Shown here: piece after piece, positions 39,377 to 47,693 of the stretch
How the letters are laid out: every line of letters starts with the position of its first letter
Position numbering within the stretch: the first letter of the stretch is position 1
Source of the DNA: Nitrosospira sp. NpAV
GTDB taxonomy: Bacteria > Pseudomonadota > Gammaproteobacteria > Burkholderiales > Nitrosomonadaceae
Assembly: GCF_000832065.1 (NCBI RefSeq)
Contig: NZ_JXQM01000036.1
Span: 1-47,693, forward strand
Reading direction: 5' to 3'
Length of the DNA stretch: 47,693 bases
The notes under the pieces: model-generated
What the model was told of the DNA's origin: nothing
The model's database searches: none
Seen by the model: only the letters and a program-made list of their open reading frames with translations
Translations under genes and position numbers: made by a program

Positions 39377-39408
39377 TGGATTCCGGGTCTAAGCCCGGAA
39401 TGACGAAT
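39377..39408. terminator. REP-like hairpin between convergent prmB and rluB
   Basis: ATTCCGGG (39380-39387) pairs with CCCGGAAT (39394-39401) across a 6-base loop. GGATTCC...GGAATGACGAA is the inverse of the repeat at 38228. Lying between the ends of two convergent genes, it may help end both transcripts. Confidence 0.6.
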
Positions 39409-39429
39409 CTTATGGTGTTTTCTCGCGGA

Positions 39430-40254
39430 TTACGCGACCAGCGCCAGTAGACGCCTTATCTCGGTTTCGTCCAACTCCATCCATTTTCCCCGCTTCAGAC
39501 GCGGCGGCAGGTTAATGGGGCCAAAGCGCACCCGCATCAGGCGGCTCACCGTCATTCCCACCGTTTCAAACATGCGGCGCACTTCCCGGTTCCTGCCCTC
39601 CTTCAATATCACGCGGTACCAATGATTGGATCCCTCGCCGCCTTGGTCCGACAAATGGTCGAATTTCGCCAGGCCATCTTCCAGTTCCACGCCTGTCGTC
39701 AGCAGCGCCGCAACTTCCGGAGTCAGGCGCCCCATGATCCGTACCGCATATTCCCGTTCGACTTCAAATCGGGGATGCATTAGCCGGTTAGCCAATTCTC
39801 CGTCGGTCGTAAAGATCAGCAACCCGCTGGTGTTATAGTCAAGCCTGCCGATGGATATCCATTTGGACGATCGCAATTGCGGCAACTTGGCGAATACCGA
39901 TGGCCGGCCTTCGGGATCATCATGGCTGACTATCTCACCCTCCGGTTTATGGTAGAGCACAACCCTGGGCAGGCGGTCATTGGACTTGAAGTGTATGGTG
40001 CGCTTGCCCACCCGTATGGTGTCATCGGGCCCGGCCCGATCACCGATCACCGCCACTTTTCCATTAATGGTCGCTCCGCCGGCGGCAATCAGCTCCTCCA
40101 TCTCACGCCTTGACCCCAATCCTGCCTGTGCCAGCACTTTTTGGAGCTTGTGCGTAACCGGCGCGGATACCGATGCGGGCATGGAGCTGGCGTCAGCGCC
40201 AGTGGAGGATGCAGAACCCTTTTTCTTCATCGGCCTGATCGGCCTGGTTTTCAT
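39430..40254 (-). CDS. rluB: 23S rRNA pseudouridine synthase, RluB type
   Basis: A 274-residue RsuA/RluB-family pseudouridine synthase. A Lys/Ser-rich N-terminal tail precedes an S4 RNA-binding domain (about 35-95, HKLQKVLAQAGLGSRREMEELI). The catalytic Asp is in IGRLDYNTSGLLIFTTDG near 137-154. LKEGRNREVRRMFE near 217-230 and the closing RFGPINLPPRLKRGKW segment fit RluB. The substrate is probably U2605 of 23S rRNA, by family. It lies about 80 bases downstream of recR and could be read with it. Confidence 0.9.
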   Translation of the reverse strand: MKTRPIRPMKKKGSASSTGADASSMPASVSAPVTHKLQKVLAQAGLGSRREMEELIAAGGATINGKVAVIGDRAGPDDTIRVGKRTIHFKSNDRLPRVVLYHKPEGEIVSHDDPEGRPSVFAKLPQLRSSKWISIGRLDYNTSGLLIFTTDGELANRLMHPRFEVEREYAVRIMGRLTPEVAALLTTGVELEDGLAKFDHLSDQGGEGSNHWYRVILKEGRNREVRRMFETVGMTVSRLMRVRFGPINLPPRLKRGKWMELDETEIRRLLALVA

Positions 40255-40334
40255 CTATAGCGCACCTTAAGAACCCTTCAAGTTTCTTCCAGTCTTATAA
40301 AAAATAGACATTCGAGCATATTCAAGCCCCACCG

Positions 40335-40931
40335 TTAAATCTCTCTGCGCTCCATCACCGCCTGCGCCAATGTGCCGCTATCCACGTGCTCCAGCTCGCC
40401 ACCCACTGGCAGTCCGCGCGCGATCCGGGTAACCTTCACCCCCTTGTCGTGCAAAAGCTCACCGATATAATGGGCAGTCGCCTCGCCTTCCACGGTGAAA
40501 TTGGTGGCAAGCATGACTTCCTGCACCAAGCCATCCTGGGCCCGCTTCAGCAGCCGGTCAAGATGAATTTCCCTGGGACCGATACCATCCAAAGGTGAAA
40601 GTCTACCCATCAGCACAAAATACATGCCCTTGTAACAGTGCGCCTGCTCCATCATCAGCAGATCGGCCGGCATTTCCACTACGCATAACGATGCGGCATC
40701 GCGCCGTTCGGAACGGCACAACTCGCATACAATTTCCTCAGTGAAGTTGTTGCATTTCTCGCAATGCCTGATGTGTTCCAGCGCATAGGCAAGCGAATTG
40801 GCGAGCCTCTGTGCGCCGGCATGATCCCGCTGCAACAGGTGATAAGCCATGCGTTGCGCCGATCTGGGACCCACGCCGGGCAGGCAGCGTAACGATTCGA
40901 TCAGATCCTCGAGACTGGTTGGCGTTTTCAT
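40335..40931 (-). CDS. recR: Recombination mediator protein RecR
   Basis: A 198-residue RecR, which with RecF/RecO loads RecA at DNA gaps. The helix-hairpin-helix ([17 protein letters not shown], about 17-33), the zinc site [16 protein letters not shown] (about 57-72), the Toprim region ([16 protein letters not shown], about 80-95) and the late [12 protein letters not shown] are all present. It follows ybaB and dnaX, the common dnaX-ybaB-recR arrangement. Confidence 0.96.
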   Translation of the reverse strand: MKTPTSLEDLIESLRCLPGVGPRSAQRMAYHLLQRDHAGAQRLANSLAYALEHIRHCEKCNNFTEEIVCELCRSERRDAASLCVVEMPADLLMMEQAHCYKGMYFVLMGRLSPLDGIGPREIHLDRLLKRAQDGLVQEVMLATNFTVEGEATAHYIGELLHDKGVKVTRIARGLPVGGELEHVDSGTLAQAVMERREI

Positions 40932-41016
40932 GATAAGTAAAACGAGACAAGGAGCATTGCAACACGGAAATGACAGCTATTTCTTCATGAAGCGGCACAA
41001 TCTTATTTTCCGTAAA

Positions 41017-41343
41017 TTAAAACGGCAATTTCATCCCTGGTGGCAGCGCCATTCCGGAAGTCAAACCAGCCATTTTCTCCTGCGTGGTGGATTCCACCCG
41101 CCGCACTGCGTCGTTCACCGCGGCGGCAATCAGATCTTCGAGCATGTCCTTATCGTCACCGATCAGGCTGTCGTCGATAGCCACACGCTTGACGTCATAA
41201 CGACAAGTCATCACCACCTTGACCATGCCGGCGCCGGATTGGCCTTCGACTTCGATCGAGGCCAGCTTCTCCTGCATATTTTTCATGTTCTCCTGCATTT
41301 GCTGAGCCTGCTTCATAAAATTGCCCAAGCCGCCTTTCATCAT
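41017..41343 (-). CDS. ybaB: YbaB/EbfC-family nucleoid-associated protein
   Basis: A 108-residue DNA-binding protein of the YbaB/EbfC family. It has the Met/Gln-rich helix ([20 protein letters not shown], about 7-26), followed by [20 protein letters not shown], and ends in [12 protein letters not shown]. It starts 13 bases after the dnaX stop and precedes recR, so the three genes are likely co-transcribed. Confidence 0.95.
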   Translation of the reverse strand: MMKGGLGNFMKQAQQMQENMKNMQEKLASIEVEGQSGAGMVKVVMTCRYDVKRVAIDDSLIGDDKDMLEDLIAAAVNDAVRRVESTTQEKMAGLTSGMALPPGMKLPF

Positions 41344-41356
41344 TTTTTTACCTCCG

Positions 41357-43000
41357 CTATCGAATGGGTTTGATCGAAGAGACGATCAGCTTTGCATCGA
41401 AATTCTCCACCAGTTCTCGCACAAACGGGTCTGTTTCGATAGCTGCGATCGCTTGTGATTGCTTCTGCTGCTTTTCAAGATTTTCCAGCTCAGCGGGATT
41501 CATACCCGTGACGATCCCGACCGAGAATTTTAATCGGACCGGCCTACCGAGGTATTCGCTCAGCGCGACGCTCATTTTCTCCTGGTGCCTTTTTTCAAGC
41601 AGGTGCTTATGCTCTGCGGGTACGCAAAACTCTATTTCGTTCGCATGAACACTCTTCACTTCACAACGCTGAGCCAGCATTTTCGGCATTCCGTTCAACT
41701 TTAACTGATTTACTACCGCTGCCCAATCGCCCTCGAATAAACTTATCGGGGAAGCAGGTTTCACCGTATTGGCTTCCTCTTTGGCACCGGTTGCCTCTCC
41801 TATTTCTATTGTTTCTAATCCTTCTGTTGTGTCCGATATTTTCGCAACCGTTGGGATTGAAGGCGAAGACCGCTTGATCTCCTTGTCATGCTTTGGTCCT
41901 GTAGTCTTAGGCATGCCCTCCGGCATGAAAGCCAGCAGCCGCATCAACGTCATGGTAAAACCCGCGTACTCGTCCGGCGCCTGGGCGAGATCTGAGCGGC
42001 CATGTATGACGATCTGATAGAACAGCTGGATATCTTCCGGTGTAAATGTGTTCGCCAATGCAAAAATCCGCTCACGCTCGAGGGTGTCTTCTCCGATAGC
42101 CGAAGGTACGATTTGTGCCAGGGCAAAGCGATGCAGTAGCGTCGCCAAATCCTGCAAAGCCGCGTCGAACGACAAGCTACGGGTTTCCATCGCGTCCGCT
42201 ACCGCCAGCATCCGGGCGCCATCTTTTCGTGACAAGGCATCCACCAAGTCATACAAATAGCCCTGATCGATAGTGCCCAGCATATCCCGCACCCCGGCTT
42301 CGTCGATTGCCCCCTCGCCGAAGGCAATTGCCTGATCCAGAATACTCAAGGCATCGCGCATGCTGCCCTGCGCCGACCGTGCCAGCAACTGCAACGACGT
42401 GGCGTCGCAGCTTATCTTTTCCTGTTCAAGCACATGCTTGAGATGCGCGGCAATCAGCGGTAATGGGATTTGTTTCAGGTTGAATTGCAGGCAGCGAGAC
42501 AGAACGGTAACAGGAATCTTCTGCGGATCGGTCGTGGCGAGAACAAATTTGACATGTTCGGGCGGCTCTTCCAGGGTTTTCAACATGGCATTGAAAGCCG
42601 ATTTGGAGAGCATGTGTACTTCGTCAATGATGTAAATCTTGTAACGGGCACTGGTGGGGGCATAAAGCGCGTTTTCCAGCAATTCCCGCATCTTGTCCAC
42701 TTGCGTATTGGAGGCGGCGTCCATCTCGATCAAATCAACGAACCGCCCGCTGTCAATTTCAATGCAGGCTGAACATACGCCGCAAGGTGTGGATGTAATC
42801 CCCGTCTGGCAGTTGAGCGCCTTGGCCAGAATGCGGGCGATCGTGGTTTTGCCGATGCCGCGTGTGCCGGTAAACAGGTAGGCATGGTGCAGCCTTTTTT
42901 GTTCAAGCGCATTGGTAAGCGCCCTGACCACATGATCCTGTCCGGTCAGCTCGGAAAAGCTCCTGGGGCGCCATTTGCGGGCAAGGACTTGAGTCGGCAC
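41357..43000 (-). CDS. dnaX: DNA polymerase III subunit gamma/tau
   Basis: A 547-residue clamp-loader subunit. The AAA+ domain opens with [20 protein letters not shown], then Walker [12 protein letters not shown] (about 47-57), zinc-binding Cys in [16 protein letters not shown] and Walker [10 protein letters not shown]. The sensor region [18 protein letters not shown] follows. The C-terminal third carries the tau-specific part. I start at the GTG at 43000, because family members begin just before the [10 protein letters not shown] motif; the longer frame upstream runs into an inverted repeat. No clear A-rich slippery site was seen for making a short gamma form. Confidence 0.93.
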   Translation of the reverse strand: MPTQVLARKWRPRSFSELTGQDHVVRALTNALEQKRLHHAYLFTGTRGIGKTTIARILAKALNCQTGITSTPCGVCSACIEIDSGRFVDLIEMDAASNTQVDKMRELLENALYAPTSARYKIYIIDEVHMLSKSAFNAMLKTLEEPPEHVKFVLATTDPQKIPVTVLSRCLQFNLKQIPLPLIAAHLKHVLEQEKISCDATSLQLLARSAQGSMRDALSILDQAIAFGEGAIDEAGVRDMLGTIDQGYLYDLVDALSRKDGARMLAVADAMETRSLSFDAALQDLATLLHRFALAQIVPSAIGEDTLERERIFALANTFTPEDIQLFYQIVIHGRSDLAQAPDEYAGFTMTLMRLLAFMPEGMPKTTGPKHDKEIKRSSPSIPTVAKISDTTEGLETIEIGEATGAKEEANTVKPASPISLFEGDWAAVVNQLKLNGMPKMLAQRCEVKSVHANEIEFCVPAEHKHLLEKRHQEKMSVALSEYLGRPVRLKFSVGIVTGMNPAELENLEKQQKQSQAIAAIETDPFVRELVENFDAKLIVSSIKPIR

Positions 43001-43090
43001 GATAGCGGGAAATTGATAACCGAGAGCGATAGAAAAGTTTATTGCAGACTGGCCGGGAGCTCGAATTCGTTCCCCGGATGGCCTAAGGGT

Positions 43091-43127
43091 AGAGCGGAGC
43101 CGACATCGCAAATGCCGGCTCCGCTCT
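43091..43127. terminator. 12-bp hairpin between the 4.5S RNA and dnaX
   Basis: AGAGCGGAGCCG (43091-43102) pairs perfectly with CGGCTCCGCTCT (43116-43127). There is no T-tract on either side. On the minus strand it lies after the 4.5S RNA and before dnaX, so it may reduce read-through or mark a processing site. Confidence 0.55.
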
Positions 43128-43151
43128 GACTACCTGTCCAAATAAAACGGG

Positions 43152-43249
43152 TGGCGAGCCTGACCCCCGGCACTTGCAGAAAATAGCTGTGGCTGCTTCC
43201 TTCCGGACCTGACCAGGTTCACTACTATGCAATGCGGGGAGGCCCGCCA
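43152..43249 (-). ncRNA. ffs: 4.5S RNA of the signal recognition particle
   Basis: The minus strand carries the near-invariant SRP RNA tip, in two parts: GAACCTGGTCAGGTCCGG followed by AAGGAAGCAGCC. The outer ends GGCGGGCC and GGCTCGCC pair to close the long hairpin, giving a length of about 98 bases. A T-rich stretch follows the 3' end. Position upstream of dnaX is common in proteobacteria. Confidence 0.95.
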
Positions 43250-43440
43250 TAAAAAGTTAATATAGTTTCAGCCAGTAATAACCAGAAATCTACAATTGGA
43301 CATAATATCTATAATATTCAATCAATTATACTTGATAAGATTCAAGGTCACGGAAATGAATTACGCTATCCGTCAATTGTGTCATTGTGCACGGAGTCGG
43401 CGCCTGCGTCTACTGCCATAGTCGTAAGGAACACCTTAGG

Positions 43441-44496
43441 CTACGATTGCGTCCCGATTTTTCTGGCAAGCGCCAGCAATTCCTCTCCGTTTTCAAGACC
43501 ATCGAGGAAACGTTGGGGAATACCCTCAAGCCCTACCTGTGCCCCAACCAGGGCGCCAGTCAGCATCGCACGGGACATGTTCTGACCCCCGCCGTTTACG
43601 GCATGCAGTACTGCGGATTCGAAGTCATCCGCAAAGCGTGCCGCAAGATAATATGCGGCGGGAAGCTGATGATAAATTGCACATGGCATACCATAGACAA
43701 TGGATACTTTCCAGGCGGGTTCAATCCGGATATCCGGATCAATCGCGGCTAGAGCGACATAATGCGGTGTTAGCAGCGCATCAGGAGAGGAAAAGCGGCC
43801 TGCTCGCGGCGGATCGGGATCGCCGGGGCGGGGTGGAGCAAGATTGCTTTTTGTCACAGAATGAAATGGCAATTCTCCACTCTGAACAAGCTGCATGAGT
43901 GTATCAGAAACCACCGGCGTCAGTTTTTCTCCGGCAATCAATCGGGATAAAATCACATTGTAGGCTGTCGTCATGGCGACGATGGCTTCATCGCCTTGCG
44001 TAAGGAGGCAATTGGCGGAAACCGTCTCGGCAACTTTTCGCGGCTGGTTCGCGTAATGCGCCGCCAGCACGATGGCACGCTCGGCCGCTTCGGTGGTATC
44101 CGCATGTCCCCCTGCCTCACCCCATGTCTTTCCCTGCTCCACGCGTCTGCGATATGCTTCCCGTATCGATTGGCTGGTATATCCGCCCGGGCCGTATTCC
44201 GGCGTGCCGTTCAGCAGGGGAAACAGCTCTTCATCGAGCCTGCGGGTAAAATCCTCTTCGCGGTATTCCCCATGTTCCGCCACGGACCGAAGGAGCATGA
44301 CGAAAATCAAACCCGTCTGGGAGAGCTGCCCGGCATTCATTCCGCCGTGGTAGCGATCCGGTCTTGGGGTGGTATAACCGTCGATCCACGGACCGTAATC
44401 CTTGCGCAACTCGGCAAGGTCATAATACCAGTGGCATCCCAAACCGAGGGCATCACCGATCAACGCACCCATGATGGCGCCAGAAACTCGATCCAT
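43441..44496 (-). CDS. ADP-ribosylglycohydrolase-family protein
   Basis: A 351-residue DraG/ARH-fold protein; such enzymes remove ADP-ribose from proteins or nucleic acids. SGAIMGALIGDALGLGCHWYY near 5-25, the GGHADTTEAAERAI segment near 130-143 and GALVGAQVGLEGIP near 314-327 match the family. The usual late metal motif (GGDTDT-like) is replaced by NGGGQNMSRA just before GALVGA, so the activity may be altered. The ATG at 44496 has AGGAG eight bases upstream and is preferred to a TTG ten codons earlier. Confidence 0.85.
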   Translation of the reverse strand: MDRVSGAIMGALIGDALGLGCHWYYDLAELRKDYGPWIDGYTTPRPDRYHGGMNAGQLSQTGLIFVMLLRSVAEHGEYREEDFTRRLDEELFPLLNGTPEYGPGGYTSQSIREAYRRRVEQGKTWGEAGGHADTTEAAERAIVLAAHYANQPRKVAETVSANCLLTQGDEAIVAMTTAYNVILSRLIAGEKLTPVVSDTLMQLVQSGELPFHSVTKSNLAPPRPGDPDPPRAGRFSSPDALLTPHYVALAAIDPDIRIEPAWKVSIVYGMPCAIYHQLPAAYYLAARFADDFESAVLHAVNGGGQNMSRAMLTGALVGAQVGLEGIPQRFLDGLENGEELLALARKIGTQS

Positions 44497-44742
44497 TTTT
44501 AATCTCCTATCAAGAATATCGCTCAATACTATTTGTTTACCGAGTCAATAGTTAAAAGACGGGTTAGCAGGATAGGGCAGCCGCTCCATCAAATCGCACA
44601 GGCAATCCTGGCGGATCACCCGTTCGTCGCGGGTGGAACGGTATCGACGATTCAAATGCCGTAAATGAATGGTTTATATTGCTCGAATGGTTTGTTCCTG
44701 AAGTAGTGCTGTCCACCATTGTCACCAACCATTTTAGCCCTG

Positions 44743-45435
44743 TCAGGCATAGGCAACCCAACCCCGAAATGTAAATCCAGTGTAAAACAAGCTGACTTTG
44801 GAGAAGCCGGCTTCACGCAAAAGTTCTTCATCTTGTTCGGGATTAAGAATATGCAGGCGATCATCAACAGCCGCGCGGCCAGCTTCCGCCTTTTCTGGGT
44901 CAATACCGGAGGAAACCGCGAACGCAGCGTATCTAGAAAGCCAAACCTTGCGCTCCCATTCACCCTGTGAAAAACTCATGTGAACCAACACCAAAGGTGC
45001 GCCGAGCTTAAGCCGACGATGAATTTCGCGGAGAGTGCGCAGCCGTTCAGCACGATCGATAAAATGCATCGTCAACAAGCACGATGCACCGTCGAACGGC
45101 CCTTCCGGCGAAACCTCAATATAGCCCTGATGCAATTGCACGCGTGCTTTAAGTGGCCCGATGGCTCGCTCCGCCAACCCCAGCATTTCGGGAGATGGAT
45201 CAACGCCATCTAAAGTCCAATGTGGGTGAGTCTCGACGTACGCTTTTAGCTCCAATCCACCGCCAGCGCCTACGACCAGCACTCGACCTTTTTCTGGGAC
45301 ATGTTCTTCTAGCAGAAGCGAGGTCAAACGCTGCATATCGTGGAAACCCGGAACCATGCGTGGTGGCCCTTCAGCGTAACGAGCGACGGCCTGAGGATCA
45401 GAAAATGCAGAAGCCGCGGATGGTTTAGCACGCAT
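44743..45435 (-). CDS. Class I SAM-dependent methyltransferase
   Basis: A 230-residue methyltransferase. SAM motif I is VLVVGAGGGLELKAYVE near 52-68, the acidic motif LDGVDPSPEMLGLAE near 77-91, and DGASCLLTMHFIDRAERLRTL near 115-135. The substrate is unknown. The ATG at 45435 overlaps the end of the Rrf2 gene by 11 bases, so the regulator and the enzyme are one transcription unit. An in-frame start further upstream would lie inside the Rrf2 gene. Confidence 0.88.
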   Translation of the reverse strand: MRAKPSAASAFSDPQAVARYAEGPPRMVPGFHDMQRLTSLLLEEHVPEKGRVLVVGAGGGLELKAYVETHPHWTLDGVDPSPEMLGLAERAIGPLKARVQLHQGYIEVSPEGPFDGASCLLTMHFIDRAERLRTLREIHRRLKLGAPLVLVHMSFSQGEWERKVWLSRYAAFAVSSGIDPEKAEAGRAAVDDRLHILNPEQDEELLREAGFSKVSLFYTGFTFRGWVAYA

Positions 45436-45892
45436 GAGAGCTCTGCTGATGATTATGGGAAGCACCACGCGCCACGAGACGAGCATGCAGATCTTTGCTC
45501 AACATGTCGAGCGTTACGCTGCCTAAGCGCGATAGCAGGAGTTCTTCTACTTCGCTAAAAACCTGCCCAAGGGCGGTATTTACGGTTTGCTCGACAAGGC
45601 AACCCGGTGCTTCGGTGCGATTACCGATCGCGAGGATCGATGGGCTGCCCAAGGCGGTATAGATATCGCTCAATGTTATCCTTGATAGGTCACACACGAG
45701 CGTCCAACCGCCGCTATGCCCCTTTACCGATTGCACATATCCTTGATTCCGAAGACCGGCCATGATTTGCCGAACCACCACCGGATTGGTGTGTTGCATC
45801 TTGGCGAGAACTTCAGATGTGACAGGCCCCTTGTGCTCTGCCATATGCAATAAAATGTGAAGAACTCGGGATAATTTGCCATCTCTCCTCAT
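45425..45892 (-). CDS. Rrf2-family transcriptional regulator
   Basis: A 155-residue winged-helix repressor of the Rrf2 family. The helix-turn-helix is VTSEVLAKMQHTNPVVVRQIM (about 24-44), followed by the wing VKGHSGGWTLVCDLSRITL. The three spaced Cys that bind a cluster in IscR and NsrR are missing; Cys are only near GCLVEQ, VCDL and the C-terminus. It is therefore more like the cluster-free, thiol- or ligand-sensing members. I start at the ATG at 45892, which sits seven bases after a good -10 element. Confidence 0.85.
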   Translation of the reverse strand: MRRDGKLSRVLHILLHMAEHKGPVTSEVLAKMQHTNPVVVRQIMAGLRNQGYVQSVKGHSGGWTLVCDLSRITLSDIYTALGSPSILAIGNRTEAPGCLVEQTVNTALGQVFSEVEELLLSRLGSVTLDMLSKDLHARLVARGASHNHQQSSHAC

Positions 45893-45928
45893 GTAACTTA
45901 CAATATTACATGAAAGTATAAGTGTCAA
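45890..45928 (-). promoter_or_regulatory. Rrf2 promoter with overlapping palindromic operator
   Basis: On the minus strand TTGACA (45923-45928), 17 bases and TATTGT (45900-45905) form a strong promoter. CATGTAA (45890-45896) and TTACATG (45906-45912) form an inverted repeat that spans the -10 and the start codon. This would suit self-repression and could also affect the divergent GST gene. Confidence 0.65.
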
Positions 45929-45959
45929 GGATATTGGCGTAATTCCACGAGGTTAAGGC

Positions 45960-46643
45960 ATGAAACTGTACAATTTTCCCTTCGGCCCTTATCCACAAAG
46001 AGTGGCCATCTACCTTTCCGAGAAGGGGTTGGCCAACATCGAAGTAATCCATTTGGAGCCGCCGAATGGCAAAACGGGGCGGTCGGATTTCCTAAAACAC
46101 ATCACGCCTGCTGGATCATTGCCAGCAATTGTCGACGACGATGGCACGGTAGTGGGCCAGTCGCTGGCGATCCTCGAATATGTTGAGGACACGCACCCGG
46201 AACCTGACATGCGCGGTAAAACAGCGGCGGCGCGAGCGCGTACTCGGGAATTCATCAACGTGTTTGACGAAGCGCTCACCTTCTTCGGCCTGTGGGCGAG
46301 GCACGGCAGCCATCTAAGCCATGGTATAAATCGCGTAAGCCGAGATATGGCTGAAATCTGCTCGGCACGATACTTCCAAAAGCTGAGACTCGCCGAAAAG
46401 ATGATCGACCCCGCGATGGGTTTCATCGCTGGAGACACGGTGACGATCGCCGATTGCGTGGCGATGGCAACCCTTCATTACATCATTGCTTTCTACGATG
46501 TGCCAATTCCTTCCGACTGCCCTAAACTCGTTGATTGGTATGCGCGCTTTTCTGCGCGGCTAAGCGCGCCGCCGAATAACTTTCCCCAAGAACAGCATAG
46601 AATCGCACGTAATTTGATGGAGCAAACAGGCATCACTATCTAA
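45960..46643 (+). CDS. Glutathione S-transferase family protein
   Basis: A 227-residue GST. The thioredoxin-like N-terminal domain (about 1-80) has MKLYNFPFGPYPQRVAIYLS, TPAGSLPAIVDDDG and the glutathione-binding GQSLAILEYVED. An all-helical C-terminal domain has FIAGDTVTIADCVAMATL near 154-171. GAGG lies upstream of the ATG. It is divergent from the Rrf2 and methyltransferase genes and probably under the same regulator, perhaps for electrophile detoxification. Confidence 0.9.
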   Translation: MKLYNFPFGPYPQRVAIYLSEKGLANIEVIHLEPPNGKTGRSDFLKHITPAGSLPAIVDDDGTVVGQSLAILEYVEDTHPEPDMRGKTAAARARTREFINVFDEALTFFGLWARHGSHLSHGINRVSRDMAEICSARYFQKLRLAEKMIDPAMGFIAGDTVTIADCVAMATLHYIIAFYDVPIPSDCPKLVDWYARFSARLSAPPNNFPQEQHRIARNLMEQTGITI

Positions 46644-47052
46644 ATATCAGAAAACAAGTATGCTCCTATGATCGCTGCCCAACCGCCCGCAAATGCTATT
46701 CTGATCGACTTGAACGTATCGGGGCGGAATGCCTGGATGCACCGAAACAGCACCCGAAATCGAGACATGGAGGCTCGCAACAGCTAGGAAAACAGAACCG
46801 AAGCGGCGGAGCTATCGAGAGGATAAATTAACCAGATTGTACTCATGCCAAACGCATGCAGCGCTGAATATGCCTTTGATTCGCATGGTAATCAAAACAA
46901 ACGATGGCAGGATACTTCTTGTTCTGATGAAAACCTAATAAAAGATTCTCAGTCGGGCAAGATCAAGAGGATTGTGAAAGAAAGTTCTCTCCCTCACATA
47001 TCCACCTTCCTCGGAAAGCCGCATGATACGGCTATTCCCAGCAAGAGCAAGA
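46644..47052. other. Intergenic stretch without a recognisable gene
   Basis: About 410 bases between the GST gene and the 3' end of the tRNA gene. Only short frames are present, none with a family resemblance I can support. The segment next to a tRNA 3' end could be a former integration site, but I see no integrase or tRNA-end duplicate. Confidence 0.35.
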
Positions 47053-47129
<77 letters not shown>

Positions 47130-47143
47130 TCAGAAGGAGGATT

Positions 47144-47173
47144 ATTATAGCAAGCTGGATTTATCAAGGTCAA
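47144..47173 (-). promoter_or_regulatory. Promoter of the tRNA-fMet gene
   Basis: On the minus strand TTGACC (47168-47173), an 18-base spacer and TATAAT (47144-47149) lie about 15 bases before the tRNA 5' end. This is close to the sigma-70 consensus. Confidence 0.75.
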
Positions 47174-47557
47174 ATCTTATTCTGGCACGGCCGCGTAACA
47201 ATCATCCGCTCGAGAAAAATCCGCGCACATATCGGCCCGGCCACCCTCATGGTTGGAGCCAACATAACATTAAGCTGTTGCCCTGCTACAATATAGCTGT
47301 TGTCATACCTTACAGGCAGAACCATCTCTGCGCAATTCTCCCCGGGAGACCAAAGCGCTCCTCCCGCAGCCCGCCATGGCAAAATCTGATTGTCTTGCGC
47401 CATCTAGGGCATCCCTCTTCCGAACGAAGTCAATATTCTTTCCTAATGAAATCATTTTCTGTTTTCTTATGAGAGTTAGCGCACAGAGTATCTTCTGGAA
47501 TAACGGCAGCATTACCACCTTGCATCATCGTTCAAAAGCCGTTCACTGACAGGTGTA
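47174..47557. other. Intergenic stretch without a recognisable gene
   Basis: About 385 bases between the tRNA promoter and the response-regulator gene. Short frames exist on both strands but none looks like a real protein. It presumably holds the promoter of the response-regulator gene. Confidence 0.35.
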
Positions 47558-47693
47558 ATGATTAGCAAACCCGACATTCTTAACGCCAGCATCCTGATTG
47601 TTGATGATCAGGATGTCAATGTCCGGCTGCTTGAACAGATGTTGGGCGATGCCGGTTATACCCGCATCACTTCGACCATGGACCCTTACCAGG
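47558..47693 (+). CDS. Response regulator, N-terminal part, cut by window edge
   Basis: Forty-five residues are visible from an ATG with AGGTG just upstream. They match the start of a two-component receiver domain: SILIVDDQDVNVRLLEQML, with the paired acidic residues at about 17-18, then the first helix and second strand. The phospho-acceptor Asp and any output domain lie outside the window. Confidence 0.85.
   Translation, partial: MISKPDILNASILIVDDQDVNVRLLEQMLGDAGYTRITSTMDPYQ

Noticed and set aside
41357-43000. Programmed frameshift in dnaX
   Set aside because: I looked for an A-rich slippery heptamer with a following hairpin and did not find one.
44652-44963. 103-codon minus-strand frame overlapping the methyltransferase
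   Set aside because: It is out of frame with a clear methyltransferase gene and shows no family motif.

Overview
The window reads as chromosomal DNA of a betaproteobacterium. The gene order dapC-dapD-dapE-prmB, ffs-dnaX-ybaB-recR, a proB gene, a PEP-CTERM exported protein and Fur/FecI-type iron control all fit that class. A Nitrosospira-like ammonia oxidiser is my best guess, from general gene content only, since no marker such as amo or hao is present.

Region 1 (1-12.5 kb, minus strand) is a lipopeptide or siderophore assembly line. In transcription order it holds an MbtH-like protein, a type II thioesterase, an Sfp-type phosphopantetheinyl transferase, a fatty-acyl-AMP ligase/NRPS protein (FAAL-ACP-C-A-T), a one-module type I PKS (KS-AT-KR-ACP), and the start of a further NRPS that runs off the left edge. 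A near-perfect Fur box lies upstream of the whole operon, so iron limitation probably switches it on. A PEP-CTERM protein gene is divergent from it.

Region 2 (13.9-26.7 kb) looks like the matching iron uptake and export machinery. It has an orphan ECF sigma factor, a PepSY membrane protein, a TonB receptor with an N-terminal signalling (STN) domain, a FecR anti-sigma factor and a FecI sigma factor on the minus strand. A tripartite RND efflux system (outer-membrane lipoprotein, adaptor, pump) follows on the plus strand. A 56-bp promoter/Fur-box cassette occurs twice, once beside each sigma factor gene. Its promoter elements read in both directions.

Region 3 (26.8-34.8 kb) begins with a transposase-less inverted-repeat element of about 274 bp in front of proB. 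Next come a DUF442 gene and a persulfide dioxygenase gene interrupted by one in-frame TGA. A minus-strand group follows: rubrerythrin, a GlpC/HdrD-like Fe-S protein, a DUF3501 protein and a CNP1-like protein. A 2-hydroxyacid dehydrogenase and an EamA transporter close the region.

Region 4 (34.8-43.3 kb) is housekeeping: lysine/diaminopimelate synthesis (dapC, dapD, dapE), prmB, rluB, recR, ybaB, dnaX and the 4.5S RNA.

Region 5 (43.4-47.7 kb) holds an ADP-ribosylglycohydrolase-family protein, a methyltransferase, an Rrf2 regulator, a divergent glutathione S-transferase, the initiator tRNA-fMet and the start of a response-regulator gene cut by the right edge.
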